Positions 7,272 to 14,337 of a stretch of DNA of 43,468 nucleotides are shown here, piece by piece. Positions within the stretch are counted from its first letter, which is position 1. Each line of letters opens with the position of its first letter. Source of the DNA: Sphingobacterium sp. (lineage in GTDB: Bacteria; Bacteroidota; Bacteroidia; Sphingobacteriales; Sphingobacteriaceae); NCBI GenBank assembly GCA_029239355.1, contig JAQZAZ010000031.1, positions 1 to 43,468 on the forward strand, given 5' to 3'. The notes under the pieces were generated by a model. It was not told the DNA's origin. It made no database searches and saw only the letters and a list, made by a program, of their open reading frames with translations. Position numbers and translations under genes: made by a program.

Positions 7272-7714
7272 CACTGAACCTCCACATCCACTAATCCCTG
7301 CAGCATGAGCGCAACAACGATGGAATACAATTTTTTGTAGGCTACACCTGAGGCCAACAGACGATAATCGCCATCCTCCAATACATACTGGGATCCTACA
7401 AGTATACAGCCAGCGGTCTGTTTATAGCTATTCCCCTTGTGGAAGTAGACGTAGCTAAAGTTTGGAATATCAAGTATTTCAAGCATGCCACGATGTAGCT
7501 TTGGGTAGTCGTCGTAATAACGGCCATTCATCCCGCCCTCACGATTAAAACCTAAGGAATAACGTCCTGCTGGGATAGCCGTCTCGCCTCTTATTTTAAC
7601 TGGCCGCGGAATATTTTCGAGACCATAGCAGACGAATATGTTGTTGACAAAGATTTCAGACACCGTGCTATGTACTCCCTGTTTGATACGTTTTACGTTT
7701 ACAACTGATTTCAT
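7271..7714 (-). CDS. DUF5675 family protein
   Basis: 147 residues, full length. Family marks: an STVSEIFVNN N-terminal block, AIPAGRYSL at 46-54, H92 in YFHKGN, and AGCILVG at 101-107, with a conserved YKKLYSIVV near the end. DUF5675 proteins are found in phages and Bacteroidetes genomes next to small membrane proteins. A role in cell lysis or peptidoglycan handling is often suspected but not established to my knowledge. It lies second from the top of a tightly packed minus-strand set (overlap with the next gene, 14 nt from the previous one). Confidence 0.8.
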   Translation of the reverse strand: MKSVVNVKRIKQGVHSTVSEIFVNNIFVCYGLENIPRPVKIRGETAIPAGRYSLGFNREGGMNGRYYDDYPKLHRGMLEILDIPNFSYVYFHKGNSYKQTAGCILVGSQYVLEDGDYRLLASGVAYKKLYSIVVALMLQGLVDVEVQ

Positions 7715-7728
7715 ACTATCTTTTTATT

Positions 7729-8283
7729 TTATAAAAGACCGAGGTATTGACTCCTGGAATACAGCTTTTCTTCACGGTCATGCAAGAACAGGTAGAGGTG
7801 CACTGGCTTTGCATGTAGGATGGATGGCAGATCGATTGCCATTTGGGTATCCTGCCGGAGAACCGGCTGTTCATTGATGGCTGCATGCGCGCTGGTGATA
7901 TCATAAGCACAGAGGATGACTTGATCATCCCATTGGCTATACTCCTTGATATTTGATTCGGAGGCATCCCAGGTCAACTGGATTTTATTGACTGTCCGCG
8001 CGCAGTTATTCACCGCCAGCGGAGACAACATGCCATTGCTGATCTTGGCAAGCGAGGGCTCTATCCTAAAGTCCGGGAATTCACCTTTGATCACATTGGT
8101 CAGGGTATGCGACATGGCGCGACCAAAAGCCGCCTGCACTGAACACTTACTATTGCCGTAACCTTTCAGGATCAGCGGGTAAAGCGGATTTAAAAATCTG
8201 CGCGCCAACCTAAAACGCTCCTGTACAGCCTGCCGACGTGTCGGATCTTTCTCCTGCTTTTTAAACTCAGAAATCACGCGCAT
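7729..8283 (-). CDS. DUF6266 family protein, short paralogue
   Basis: 184 residues. It aligns by eye with the neighbouring DUF6266 protein: RFRLARRFLNPLYPLILKGY with RFLTISKFLMPITPILKVGF, and the endings YLFLHDREEKLYSRSQYLGL with WIFFTDRKATKVSKSSYLGE. It lacks the first ~30 residues of the family (the GxxGKVGxVxxxxWK region), so it is either a natural short form or 5'-truncated. The ATG at 8283 is the first in frame. Function unknown; the beta-rich C-terminus resembles a structural or adhesion-type fold, which is only a guess. Confidence 0.75.
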   Translation of the reverse strand: MRVISEFKKQEKDPTRRQAVQERFRLARRFLNPLYPLILKGYGNSKCSVQAAFGRAMSHTLTNVIKGEFPDFRIEPSLAKISNGMLSPLAVNNCARTVNKIQLTWDASESNIKEYSQWDDQVILCAYDITSAHAAINEQPVLRQDTQMAIDLPSILHAKPVHLYLFLHDREEKLYSRSQYLGLL

Positions 8284-8309
8284 ATCTTTTATCGTTATGT
8301 ATTCAAAAT

Positions 8310-8360
8310 CAGGAGGAGTGCCTAACCCCTCCTGTTCTATTAATCCCTTAGTGGTTAGGC
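8310..8360 (-). other. Two mutually exclusive hairpins between the DUF6266 genes
   Basis: CAGGAGGAG (8310-8318) can pair with CCCCTCCTG (8326-8334) with one mismatch, and GCCTAACC (8320-8327) can pair with GGTTAGGC (8353-8360) perfectly. The two pairings share bases, so only one can form at a time. The second covers the stop codon of the upstream gene. This is the layout of a terminator or attenuator controlling expression of the downstream paralogue; that function is inferred. Confidence 0.4.
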
Positions 8361-8999
8361 CAGGTCCAGTTCGCCCAGATAACTACTCTTGGACACTTTG
8401 GTCGCTTTGCGGTCCGTGAAGAAGATCCAGACATGCCCTTTGCCACCCAGCAGGTGTGACGGAATCTCAATGTCGATGGTACCATCAGCACGCGTCGGCG
8501 GTGTTGGTGCCGTCATAAACTCATCCTTTTCAGGCTGGTAGATCAGGATGATGACCTGATCATCGGCCTTGGTCTTGTAAAGGCTGTTGAGCGTCGTATC
8601 CCAATCGACGGAAAGTATTCCTCCCGTTACGGTTGCAGCCATGGCCCCACCGTTCAGGTATGAGCCTGTACTGATGTCGATTTTACTATAATCCAATGCG
8701 AAGTTTGGATAAACACCGGTTATTGCCTGTGCGATATTGAGCCGCATCGCTACATTGGTCGGAGCCATCGTTTCCGTTTTGGAGAGCCCAAAGCCGACCT
8801 TTAAGATTGGGGTGATCGGCATCAGGAATTTGGAGATTGTCAGGAAACGCTCCTGTTGGATCAGCTGCTCTTCGGACATCCCTTTCGTGCGCTTTTTAGG
8901 CAGACCTTTGAGGTAATTGATGGATTTCCATGACGAGGCTATCACCGCGCCCACTTTACCACTTGCTTTGCCGATTACACCATTTTTGATTGTTGCCAT
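8355..8999 (-). CDS. DUF6266 family protein
   Basis: 214 residues from the ATG at 8999; the ATG at 9038 is rejected because MATIKNGVIGKASGKVGAVI is the family's standard N-terminus. The N-terminal GxxGKVGAVIASSWKSINY block is followed by a helical part and a beta-rich C-terminus ending in SKSSYLGELDLA. The family is known mainly from Bacteroidetes, has no established function and usually occurs next to DUF5675 and small membrane proteins as here. The gene is the first structural gene of the cassette, with a GC-rich repeat region upstream. Confidence 0.8.
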   Translation of the reverse strand: MATIKNGVIGKASGKVGAVIASSWKSINYLKGLPKKRTKGMSEEQLIQQERFLTISKFLMPITPILKVGFGLSKTETMAPTNVAMRLNIAQAITGVYPNFALDYSKIDISTGSYLNGGAMAATVTGGILSVDWDTTLNSLYKTKADDQVIILIYQPEKDEFMTAPTPPTRADGTIDIEIPSHLLGGKGHVWIFFTDRKATKVSKSSYLGELDLA

Positions 9000-9385
9000 T
9001 TTGTTTTTTTTTAAATAAGTTAAACTATCATAAAGCATTCATTTATACCGGTATTTATTGCTTTACTTCGACAAACATACTATCTCCCATCCCCCTTTGT
9101 CAAGAGCCGAAAGCAGGTCGGCGGAGACTTGTCGGAGGCATCCCGATTTTTGTCGGAGGGCTGTCGGAGAACGGGTAAAAAAAATTAGCCGATAAGTGAA
9201 GACTCGGCCCTTGTTTCGGATCAGGTTCCTATCTGCTTCGGATGAGGAATAGATCATAGACAGACACCGACTAGATCTTGACCAGTATCTGAGCAGGGAA
9301 AGCTTGGTCAACTATTGGTCAGCATGGCCCTTGTCATCGGTCAGTCCCGCAGGCATTCCGAAGCAGGTCCGCTTACCATCCGAAG
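9000..9385 (-). other. Gene-free region upstream of the DUF6266 cassette
   Basis: About 385 nt without a convincing gene. An 82-codon open frame at 9063-9311 has the Ser/Arg-rich composition of chance. The region holds the repeats at 9117-9169 and several near-copies of CCGAAGC and CGGATnAG on either side of 9220-9390. It presumably contains the promoter of the cassette; I cannot point to a clear -7 box. Confidence 0.4.
9117..9169 (-). repeat. Cluster of short TGTCGGAG repeats
   Basis: TGTCGGAG occurs exactly at 9130-9137, 9151-9158 and 9162-9169, with a degenerate copy GTCGGCGGAG at 9117-9126. The spacings of 21 and 11 bp place the exact copies on about the same face of the helix, as in an operator or iteron array. 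The cluster lies ~120-170 bp upstream of the first DUF6266 gene. No binding protein is known; the HTH protein at 9386-9769 is a candidate. Confidence 0.45.
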
Positions 9386-9769
9386 CTAAGGCATCTGCCT
9401 AGGCCACCGTTTATATTCACTGATGTAGAGCTGTACCACGTCTTTTTTTAGAAACAGATCCGCATTGCCCTCCTTGTAGGCAGCTTTGAGAAATCCTTTC
9501 GCGATACGCCGTTCGATGGTACGCACACTTTTGCTCAGAAAACTGGCTACTTCGTGAATGGTCATCGTACCTGTCAGCTTGTGGAGCTCCGTATACTGCT
9601 GTTCCTGCAGCAGATCGAGAATACGGTCAAGCTTGGCATCCATTGGCGCATATGCATTGCCTTGATTCGCTTGGAGTGCATAGGAAATTTTCAGGTTAAC
9701 ACATGTCGCATTGGACGCAAAACGAAGAATACTCCCCTGTAGATCAGGAGAGCCTGGAGAGAAAAACAT
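9386..9769 (-). CDS. Helix-turn-helix (excisionase-like) protein
   Basis: 127 residues if the ATG at 9769 is used; the ATG at 9643 (MDAKLDRILDLLQEQQYTEL) gives an 85-residue protein and is a serious alternative. The C-terminal part MTIHEVASFLSKSVRTIERR continued by a KKDVVQLYISEYKR tail is a MerR/excisionase-type HTH, as found in many Bacteroidetes mobile-element proteins. A coiled helix (LDRILDLLQEQ) precedes it. It lies upstream of the DUF6266 cassette on the same strand and may regulate it. Confidence 0.7.
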   Translation of the reverse strand: MFFSPGSPDLQGSILRFASNATCVNLKISYALQANQGNAYAPMDAKLDRILDLLQEQQYTELHKLTGTMTIHEVASFLSKSVRTIERRIAKGFLKAAYKEGNADLFLKKDVVQLYISEYKRWPRQMP

Positions 9770-9778
9770 AAATTGGTA

Positions 9779-9795
9779 GGTTAGCTTGACTAACC
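9779..9795 (-). promoter_or_regulatory. Inverted repeat just before the HTH gene
   Basis: GGTTAG (9779-9784) and CTAACC (9790-9795) form a perfect 6-bp stem with a 5-nt loop, 10 nt upstream of the ATG at 9769. The half-site GGTTAG recurs in the hairpin at 8353-8360. It may be an operator for the HTH protein or a terminator of the gene upstream; the sequence does not decide. Confidence 0.3.
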
Positions 9796-9868
9796 GCCGA
9801 AATCCAGATGCACGGTATGGCTTTCGCCTACCGATCCCGGTCTGTCTGGTTTATAATTGCGGGATACA

Positions 9869-10903
9869 TCAATTGAGTGGAGTAAGGTTATCCCAGCCCT
9901 TATGCCGTAAATTATGAACATTATCCAAAAATTTTGCTAATTTTTTCTCCTTACGAATCCATTCCGTAACCAATAACAGGTTAAAGATTTCCATTTTAGT
10001 CATTTCCGATCGCAGGTTATCAAATACTTCTTTGCGGAATTCCAATTGCCCCGTATTTGGAGAGACAGGATAACGGATAAGCATCATATTAACCCTACAG
10101 GACTTGCTGATCCGAAAGTACCATTTATCAAGCCCCAGTGCTTCCAGCTCCTGCATGTAACGGTCGGCATTCTGTCTTGTGCCATCGATCAATACGACCT
10201 CCTTCCGCCCTTTGGCGGAAAAATAAAAAGGCACGTCAAACATGCGTACTGCATCTTTCTTGATCCTGTTCGGGTCAAATTTAGCATGATTATAGAGTAC
10301 ATCATACAGCGATCCAATGACGATTACCTCATCCAGTATATTCGGTGGAACTAATGTTACTACCTTTTCAATCGTCCTTTCCACGGAGACTATTTTTTCT
10401 GGTAGCTGATTAGTGAACAGTGCTATTGCATTTGGCGGAGTAAACCACCATAATTCTCCCTGATTAAATACATGGCGAACGTAAAGCAAGCACCCTGCCG
10501 CGATAAAGGGCATATAATGGATTAAATAACTCCTAAACAAAATATTGGTGTCTTTGCTGCGTACAAAAGCGATCAAAAAGATAAAGCAGAGATATACCAA
10601 CAACAGGGAGACTGTTGTAGATACGATGGCCCATACTCTATCCTCTTTGGGTAGACTCCCCGTCTGCAATCTATCCTCCTTCAGCAGTTCCAATTTGGGG
10701 TACTTCTTCTGCCAATGTATCCACATTACTTTCATGCGAAAGCGAATCAGTATCCCGGCAATAGCAATCGCCAAAGCAAATGATAGTGTCCAGATCCAAT
10801 AGGTATCGGTCCAAAATCTTTCCAATTTAATTCCGTCATTTCCTTTTAAATTGAAAATCATGGAAATAAGTAAACTCCCCAAAAATAGTTTTAATACTTT
10901 CAT
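9869..10903 (-). CDS. Membrane-anchored protein with LytTR-like DNA-binding domain
   Basis: 344 residues. Four hydrophobic segments are visible: ~3-20, ~34-54 (WTLSFALAIAIAGILI), ~92-114 (STTVSLLLVYLCFIFLIAFV) and ~126-144. The C-terminal part has the LytTR pattern: a first strand (DVPFYFSAKGRKEVVLIDGT), a helix with YMQELEALGLDKWYFRISKS and CRVNMMLI, then beta strands. Membrane-bound LytTR proteins of Bacteroidetes are thought to sense and regulate without a separate kinase. The region immediately upstream is rich in palindromes (10984-11036) and may hold its operator. Divergent from the 11094 gene. Confidence 0.6.
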   Translation of the reverse strand: MKVLKLFLGSLLISMIFNLKGNDGIKLERFWTDTYWIWTLSFALAIAIAGILIRFRMKVMWIHWQKKYPKLELLKEDRLQTGSLPKEDRVWAIVSTTVSLLLVYLCFIFLIAFVRSKDTNILFRSYLIHYMPFIAAGCLLYVRHVFNQGELWWFTPPNAIALFTNQLPEKIVSVERTIEKVVTLVPPNILDEVIVIGSLYDVLYNHAKFDPNRIKKDAVRMFDVPFYFSAKGRKEVVLIDGTRQNADRYMQELEALGLDKWYFRISKSCRVNMMLIRYPVSPNTGQLEFRKEVFDNLRSEMTKMEIFNLLLVTEWIRKEKKLAKFLDNVHNLRHKGWDNLTPLN

Positions 10904-10983
10904 GGTACTCCGTCAAGTCTTAATATGTAGGCTAAATCTGCATGTTTTGAATACCCAAATTAATAAAAATTTTCAAGTATTAA

Positions 10984-11036
10984 GCAATATTTAATTTATT
11001 GCAATAAGATTAACCTCCAAAATACGGGAGGTTAAT
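10984..11036. promoter_or_regulatory. Palindrome-rich divergent intergenic region
   Basis: Between the divergent genes starting at 10903 and 11094 lie a perfect 12-bp palindrome TTATTGCAATAA (10996-11007), an overlapping inverted repeat GCAATA (10984-10989)/TATTGC (10997-11002), and a 10-bp perfect hairpin ATTAACCTCC (11009-11018)/GGAGGTTAAT (11027-11036) with TTTT at 11036-11039. The last could be a transcription attenuator in the leader of the plus-strand gene. AATATTTG at 11069-11076 is one base off the -7 consensus for that gene. Confidence 0.45.
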
Positions 11037-11093
11037 TTTCAGCACTAGTTTAAGTAATCTTTAAAATAAATATTTGCCAAAAGACAATTTTAT

Positions 11094-11471
11094 ATGAAAG
11101 AAAACTTTGATAATGCTGGAGTGGCCCAGAAAGTAGCCATCCTGCTCGCCTTGCCGATCACTGAGCGAGCAATCGCACTCCGGATCATGACCGAAAATTT
11201 TGCAGCTTGGATGGAGGAAAATTTCGACCTTAGAGACCATCAACTGCAGCAGCTTTACAATATGCCTGCCGAATTTCAAAAACAGCTCAGTAAAGCAATT
11301 TCCAATTATCTGATGCAAGGATATGTGCTTCAGTTCCAAAAAGACGAAAAGGAAGCTGAAGATCCCGATTTTAAGGAGCTGTCAGTTCACGGTCTCGAGC
11401 AATGGCAGGATGATGTTATGGAAATGACCCTAACTCCTCTCTTTATCCGGATCTCCTACAGACCCCATTAG
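11094..11471 (+). CDS. Hypothetical protein, 125 aa
   Basis: I do not recognise it. The protein is 125 residues, mostly helical, acidic in the C-terminal half, with no signal or membrane segment. The N-terminus reads MKENFDNAGVAQKVAILLAL, and the middle helix is rich in aromatic and Gln residues. It starts at ATG 11094, 18 nt after a near-consensus -7 box, and its stop lies 88 nt before the AraC gene ATG, so the two are probably co-transcribed. A possible helper of that regulator, by position only. Confidence 0.6.
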   Translation: MKENFDNAGVAQKVAILLALPITERAIALRIMTENFAAWMEENFDLRDHQLQQLYNMPAEFQKQLSKAISNYLMQGYVLQFQKDEKEAEDPDFKELSVHGLEQWQDDVMEMTLTPLFIRISYRPH

Positions 11472-11558
11472 CGCTAATTGATACAACATTATCCAAAATC
11501 AAATTCCTCCGGCCATTCCGAAATCCGGGCCGGGGGGATTAAACGACCTAGAACATTT

Positions 11559-12557
11559 ATGAAAAAATCCTTACATATCGATCTGGACTATGTATTTGAC
11601 GAGCCTATTTCTATAAACGAAACGAAACTCCAACCGTGGCTGATCATTCCCAAGGGAGAACTGATACGATACCATAATCAACCTGCCCAAGCCTGCCTCC
11701 AGCAATTCGATGGCCTTATTGGATATATCAACCTCCTGGATCTCGAAATACAAACCGCTATAGCCATCCCTGTACAAGTGAAGCGTGCAGATATCCATAT
11801 TTTCTATGTAATAACTGATGGAGAAGCTATTCAGATCAGGGATCTACAACAAGAAATTAGTTACAGTATTTCTTCTAATCGTGGTCGCTACTTCTACTTA
11901 GCCCCAGGTGATTACGAACTACTTGTTCCTGCCGGCAGGTATACCGTAGTTAACTTTTATTTCCGTGGCAGTATTTTCCGGGATGGTAACGAGCGTCCTT
12001 TCCAGTTTCTACACCCATTGATAGCTGCTTACCGACAGAAGGATCCAAACACATTTTGTAGCATTGATTTTCGTGTCGGCCCCCGAACTATTCTACTGAT
12101 GAAGGCCATTATGGCAAATATCAAAAAAGGCGACCTGGATAGTGAGGTGAATATCCTCTGGGGTATCAAAAAACTGATCAAGCTTTCGAAGGAAAAGATC
12201 TTTGAGGAATACGACAAAATTTCTGAATCGCATTTAAAATCCAAAGAGGCCTATGCATCCATTAAACAGGCTGTAGCTGAGTACGGGCAGGACTTCAAAC
12301 TGAGTGACATTGCTATGCGACTCAATATCAGTAAGGACTATCTGCATCTTCTTATCCACAGCTATTATGGCCAAAGTCCCCATGAATTGAAAATAAATTT
12401 TATGCTTGATCTCGCCAAGAAGTATATTGTAGATGGTATGCATACCGATGCTGTCGCTTATGAACTGGGCTACTCGGCTCCCAGTAGTTTTACTCGTTTT
12501 TTTAAAAAACGGACAGGAATATCACCTACTGAATTTTTTAGACGTAATAACCAATAA
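11559..12557 (+). CDS. AraC-family transcriptional regulator
   Basis: 332 residues from the ATG at 11559 (MKKSLHIDLDYVFDEPISIN); an upstream TTG at 11478 is unlikely. The C-terminal ~95 residues form the AraC double HTH: FKLSDIAMRLNISKDYLHLL and DAVAYELGYSAPSSFTRFFK, ending TGISPTEFFRR. The ~220-residue N-terminal part has a beta-rich first half and a helical linker, and is not a standard cupin. The regulator sits between two unknown genes on the same strand and ~1.4 kb from the DUF6520 gene; target genes cannot be told from sequence. Confidence 0.9.
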   Translation: MKKSLHIDLDYVFDEPISINETKLQPWLIIPKGELIRYHNQPAQACLQQFDGLIGYINLLDLEIQTAIAIPVQVKRADIHIFYVITDGEAIQIRDLQQEISYSISSNRGRYFYLAPGDYELLVPAGRYTVVNFYFRGSIFRDGNERPFQFLHPLIAAYRQKDPNTFCSIDFRVGPRTILLMKAIMANIKKGDLDSEVNILWGIKKLIKLSKEKIFEEYDKISESHLKSKEAYASIKQAVAEYGQDFKLSDIAMRLNISKDYLHLLIHSYYGQSPHELKINFMLDLAKKYIVDGMHTDAVAYELGYSAPSSFTRFFKKRTGISPTEFFRRNNQ

Positions 12558-12604
12558 TTATTTATAAATCTTTATTATTAAATTAGTAATTGTAACCTAC
12601 AATC

Positions 12605-13285
12605 ATGAAAGAATTAATTCAAAGAGTTCTGGGATTTGCTAAAGCTCTCAGAAAATTTTTTGAAACGGAACCACTTGACGAGAAAACGATTATTTCGAGA
12701 AAAGTCTGTGTTAAATATAACGCTCGGAAATATGGTCCCTTGAATATTTTTATCAAAACAGCGGCATCCTATTTTCCTGAAAATTATCAGCTTGATGAAG
12801 ATCTACTCAAGGCAGCAAATGCTATCGATGACATTTATCATCCACTGCATATGCTTTATTACCTTTTGTCTAATGCGAAAAAGGTAGATTCACCACGGCA
12901 GCCATTACCAATTAAAAAGAGCTATAGCTATATGATATGGCAGATCTTTAATCTATCAAAAGTGAATATTGTGGCCACCCTCCCCAAACACCCACGTTTA
13001 ATAGAAATTCGTGAAGAAACGTTGGAATTGTCCGCGGCTAAAGCCGAGATACTGATCTTGACCAGTGGAGGTGATTATTTTGAAGTGAATCATCTTCTTT
13101 CTAAGATTGACCTGACAAATAAGTATGTAATTATCTGTTCCTCTTTTGACGAAGCCAAGATACGTGATCATGTTCTTTATCGTGTAGATCGTAAAATTTC
13201 TCCAACTTTTGGAAGCGAAAGGGAATGTCTTTTATTCATGGATGAGATTATCCGGGAAGCAACCACAATTCCTCTGAAAGCTTAG
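12605..13285 (+). CDS. Hypothetical protein, 226 aa
   Basis: I do not recognise it. The N-terminal ~100 residues are helical and basic with a run of aromatic residues. The C-terminal ~70 residues alternate strands and helices (AEILILTSGGDYFEVNHLLS, KYVIICSSFDEAKIRDHVLY), which suggests a small alpha/beta fold. No signal peptide or TM helix. It begins 47 nt after the AraC gene and is followed by a good intrinsic terminator, so 11094-13285 is probably one transcription unit. Confidence 0.65.
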   Translation: MKELIQRVLGFAKALRKFFETEPLDEKTIISRKVCVKYNARKYGPLNIFIKTAASYFPENYQLDEDLLKAANAIDDIYHPLHMLYYLLSNAKKVDSPRQPLPIKKSYSYMIWQIFNLSKVNIVATLPKHPRLIEIREETLELSAAKAEILILTSGGDYFEVNHLLSKIDLTNKYVIICSSFDEAKIRDHVLYRVDRKISPTFGSERECLLFMDEIIREATTIPLKA

Positions 13286-13292
13286 CCCTATC

Positions 13293-13316
13293 ATCCCCTT
13301 ACCTAGGGGATTTTTT
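13293..13316 (+). terminator. Rho-independent terminator
   Basis: ATCCCCT (13293-13299), a 5-nt loop, AGGGGAT (13305-13311) and a run of six T (13311-13316), starting 8 nt after the stop of the 226-aa gene. It closes the plus-strand unit. Confidence 0.85.
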
Positions 13317-13464
13317 ATTGCTACACCCTATCATTATTTCAAACCTGTATATACCCGACTCCAGATTCGGTCAAGTCCGACTGCGTTTTACTCGCGAACT
13401 TTGGTATAAGTTAACGACGAAAAAGTTAGCGGAATAAAAACGAAGAAATAATAAAAGTCCAGTG

Positions 13465-13791
13465 GGCAGGCCGCGCTAAGGATGCGCCGCTGCCAACAGA
13501 CAAATGGATCAGGTAAAACAAAATTGTATGAACAGAATGCACCATATATTGAACATGATGACAGCCCTTTTCCGTTGCATCGGAAAGCTATACTCGTCCC
13601 TGAGGACGCAGGTGCAGCTGCTGTCTATGCCCAAGGGTTTGGTCTGCAGACTGGTCAAAGACAAGCTTCAGCTTGACACTTTACCTCATCGGATAGCCTT
13701 CGCCCAGAAGAGAGTTGTACAGCGAAGGTTGCACGACCGTAAAGGGGCATTGTTCACGGAAATCCCGGATGGCCCTCAGGGGTCATCTGGG
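13465..13791 (+). ncRNA. Candidate structured RNA upstream of the DUF6520 gene
   Basis: A GC-rich stretch between two terminators, unlike its AT-rich surroundings, with several stable hairpins. Hairpin A is 13465-13494 (GGCAG/CTGCC closing GCGC/GCGC with one bulge and one mismatch). Hairpin B is 13695-13703 with 13722-13730 (AGCCTTCGC/GCGAAGGTT, one G-U). Hairpin C is 13764-13775 with 13780-13791 (CCCGGATGGCCC/GGGTCATCTGGG, two G-U, 4-nt loop). The G-U pairs work only for plus-strand RNA, which argues for a plus-strand transcript. GTCTGCAGAC is also a perfect palindrome here. I recognise no known RNA class; a translated ORF overlapping it remains possible. Confidence 0.4.
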
Positions 13792-13842
13792 GACAGGCAG
13801 GCAGCGCATCGGGATGCAAAGCCAGCCAGCGAGGTCTGCTAA
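13504..13842 (+). CDS. Doubtful 112-aa open frame overlapping the structured region
   Basis: ATG at 13504, 112 codons, strongly basic product (KGLVCRLVKDKLQLDTLPHR, RVVQRRLHDRK) with no recognisable domain, signal or membrane segment. Another frame (13482-13676) is open in the same place, as expected in a GC-rich stretch with few stops. I list it because it is longer than expected by chance and precedes the DUF6520 gene on the same strand, but I think the stretch is more likely non-coding. Confidence 0.2.
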   Translation: MDQVKQNCMNRMHHILNMMTALFRCIGKLYSSLRTQVQLLSMPKGLVCRLVKDKLQLDTLPHRIAFAQKRVVQRRLHDRKGALFTEIPDGPQGSSGDRQAAHRDAKPASEVC

Positions 13843-13920
13843 AAGACAACCCGTTATAAAATATATGAATAAAGTTTTTTGAGGCAACCTTTTTTTGATC
13901 GGATAAAAAAGACCACAACA

Positions 13921-14289
13921 ATGAACAGCAAAAAGTTTATTAAAAAAGCTGCCATCGCCGTCGGATCGGCGTTGACATTAACACTAGGAATTGCATTCGC
14001 GGTGAATGCAATGGAAAAGAAGGATAGTTTTATTGAGGAACAACCTGCAACTCAAACATACTACTACCAACTAAACAGTACTACTCCTGCGGATGTTAAT
14101 AACCGCAATAATTATGCATTAACCAAACCTGGCAATGGACAGGTGGAATGCGGTAACGGGATATATATCTGTGAAATTCAAGATACTCCACACCCATCCG
14201 ACGCTACAAAACCAGCCATGTCATTGGGTAATGTGACCGATAATCCTGATGATTACGAAGCTGCCGAAAGACCGGCATTTTCAAATTAA
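13921..14289 (+). CDS. DUF6520 family secreted peptide
   Basis: 122 residues from the ATG at 13921 (MNSKKFIKKAAIAVGSALTL); the frame's earlier TTG/ATG-like codons are not needed. Residues ~5-30 form a signal peptide with a basic start and a hydrophobic core ending near AFAVNA. The mature part is polar, Asn/Thr/Pro-rich, and contains VECGNGIYICEI with two Cys. DUF6520 peptides are short exported proteins of Bacteroidetes, often in multiple copies, without an established function. The gene lies after the structured GC-rich stretch and ends at a strong terminator facing the SusD gene. Confidence 0.75.
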   Translation: MNSKKFIKKAAIAVGSALTLTLGIAFAVNAMEKKDSFIEEQPATQTYYYQLNSTTPADVNNRNNYALTKPGNGQVECGNGIYICEIQDTPHPSDATKPAMSLGNVTDNPDDYEAAERPAFSN

Positions 14290-14302
14290 TGGGATAGTTT
14301 TT

Positions 14303-14331
14303 AAGGAGGGACAGCTCGGCTGCCCCTCCTT
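14303..14331 (+). terminator. Terminator hairpin between convergent DUF6520 and SusD genes
   Basis: AAGGAGGG (14303-14310) pairs with CCCTCCTT (14324-14331); CAGC (14312-14315)/GCTG (14319-14322) extends the stem across one mismatch with a 3-nt loop. TTTTAGTTTTA follows on the plus strand. The hairpin also lies 7 nt beyond the SusD stop on the minus strand and may serve both directions. Confidence 0.8.
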
Positions 14332-14337
14332 TTAGTT

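Noticed and set aside
6800..7308. Plus-strand frames of 121 and 112 codons
   Set aside because: Antisense to the coupled 57-aa and 90-aa genes; Pro/Ser/His-rich products typical of shadow frames.
9063..9311. 82-codon open frame on the minus strand
   Set aside because: Composition is Ser/Arg/Leu-rich with no motif, it overlaps the TGTCGGAG repeat cluster, and no start signal is visible.
13482..13676. 64-codon frame overlapping the structured GC-rich stretch
   Set aside because: Overlaps another open frame in a different phase and the first hairpin; low stop frequency of GC-rich DNA explains both.
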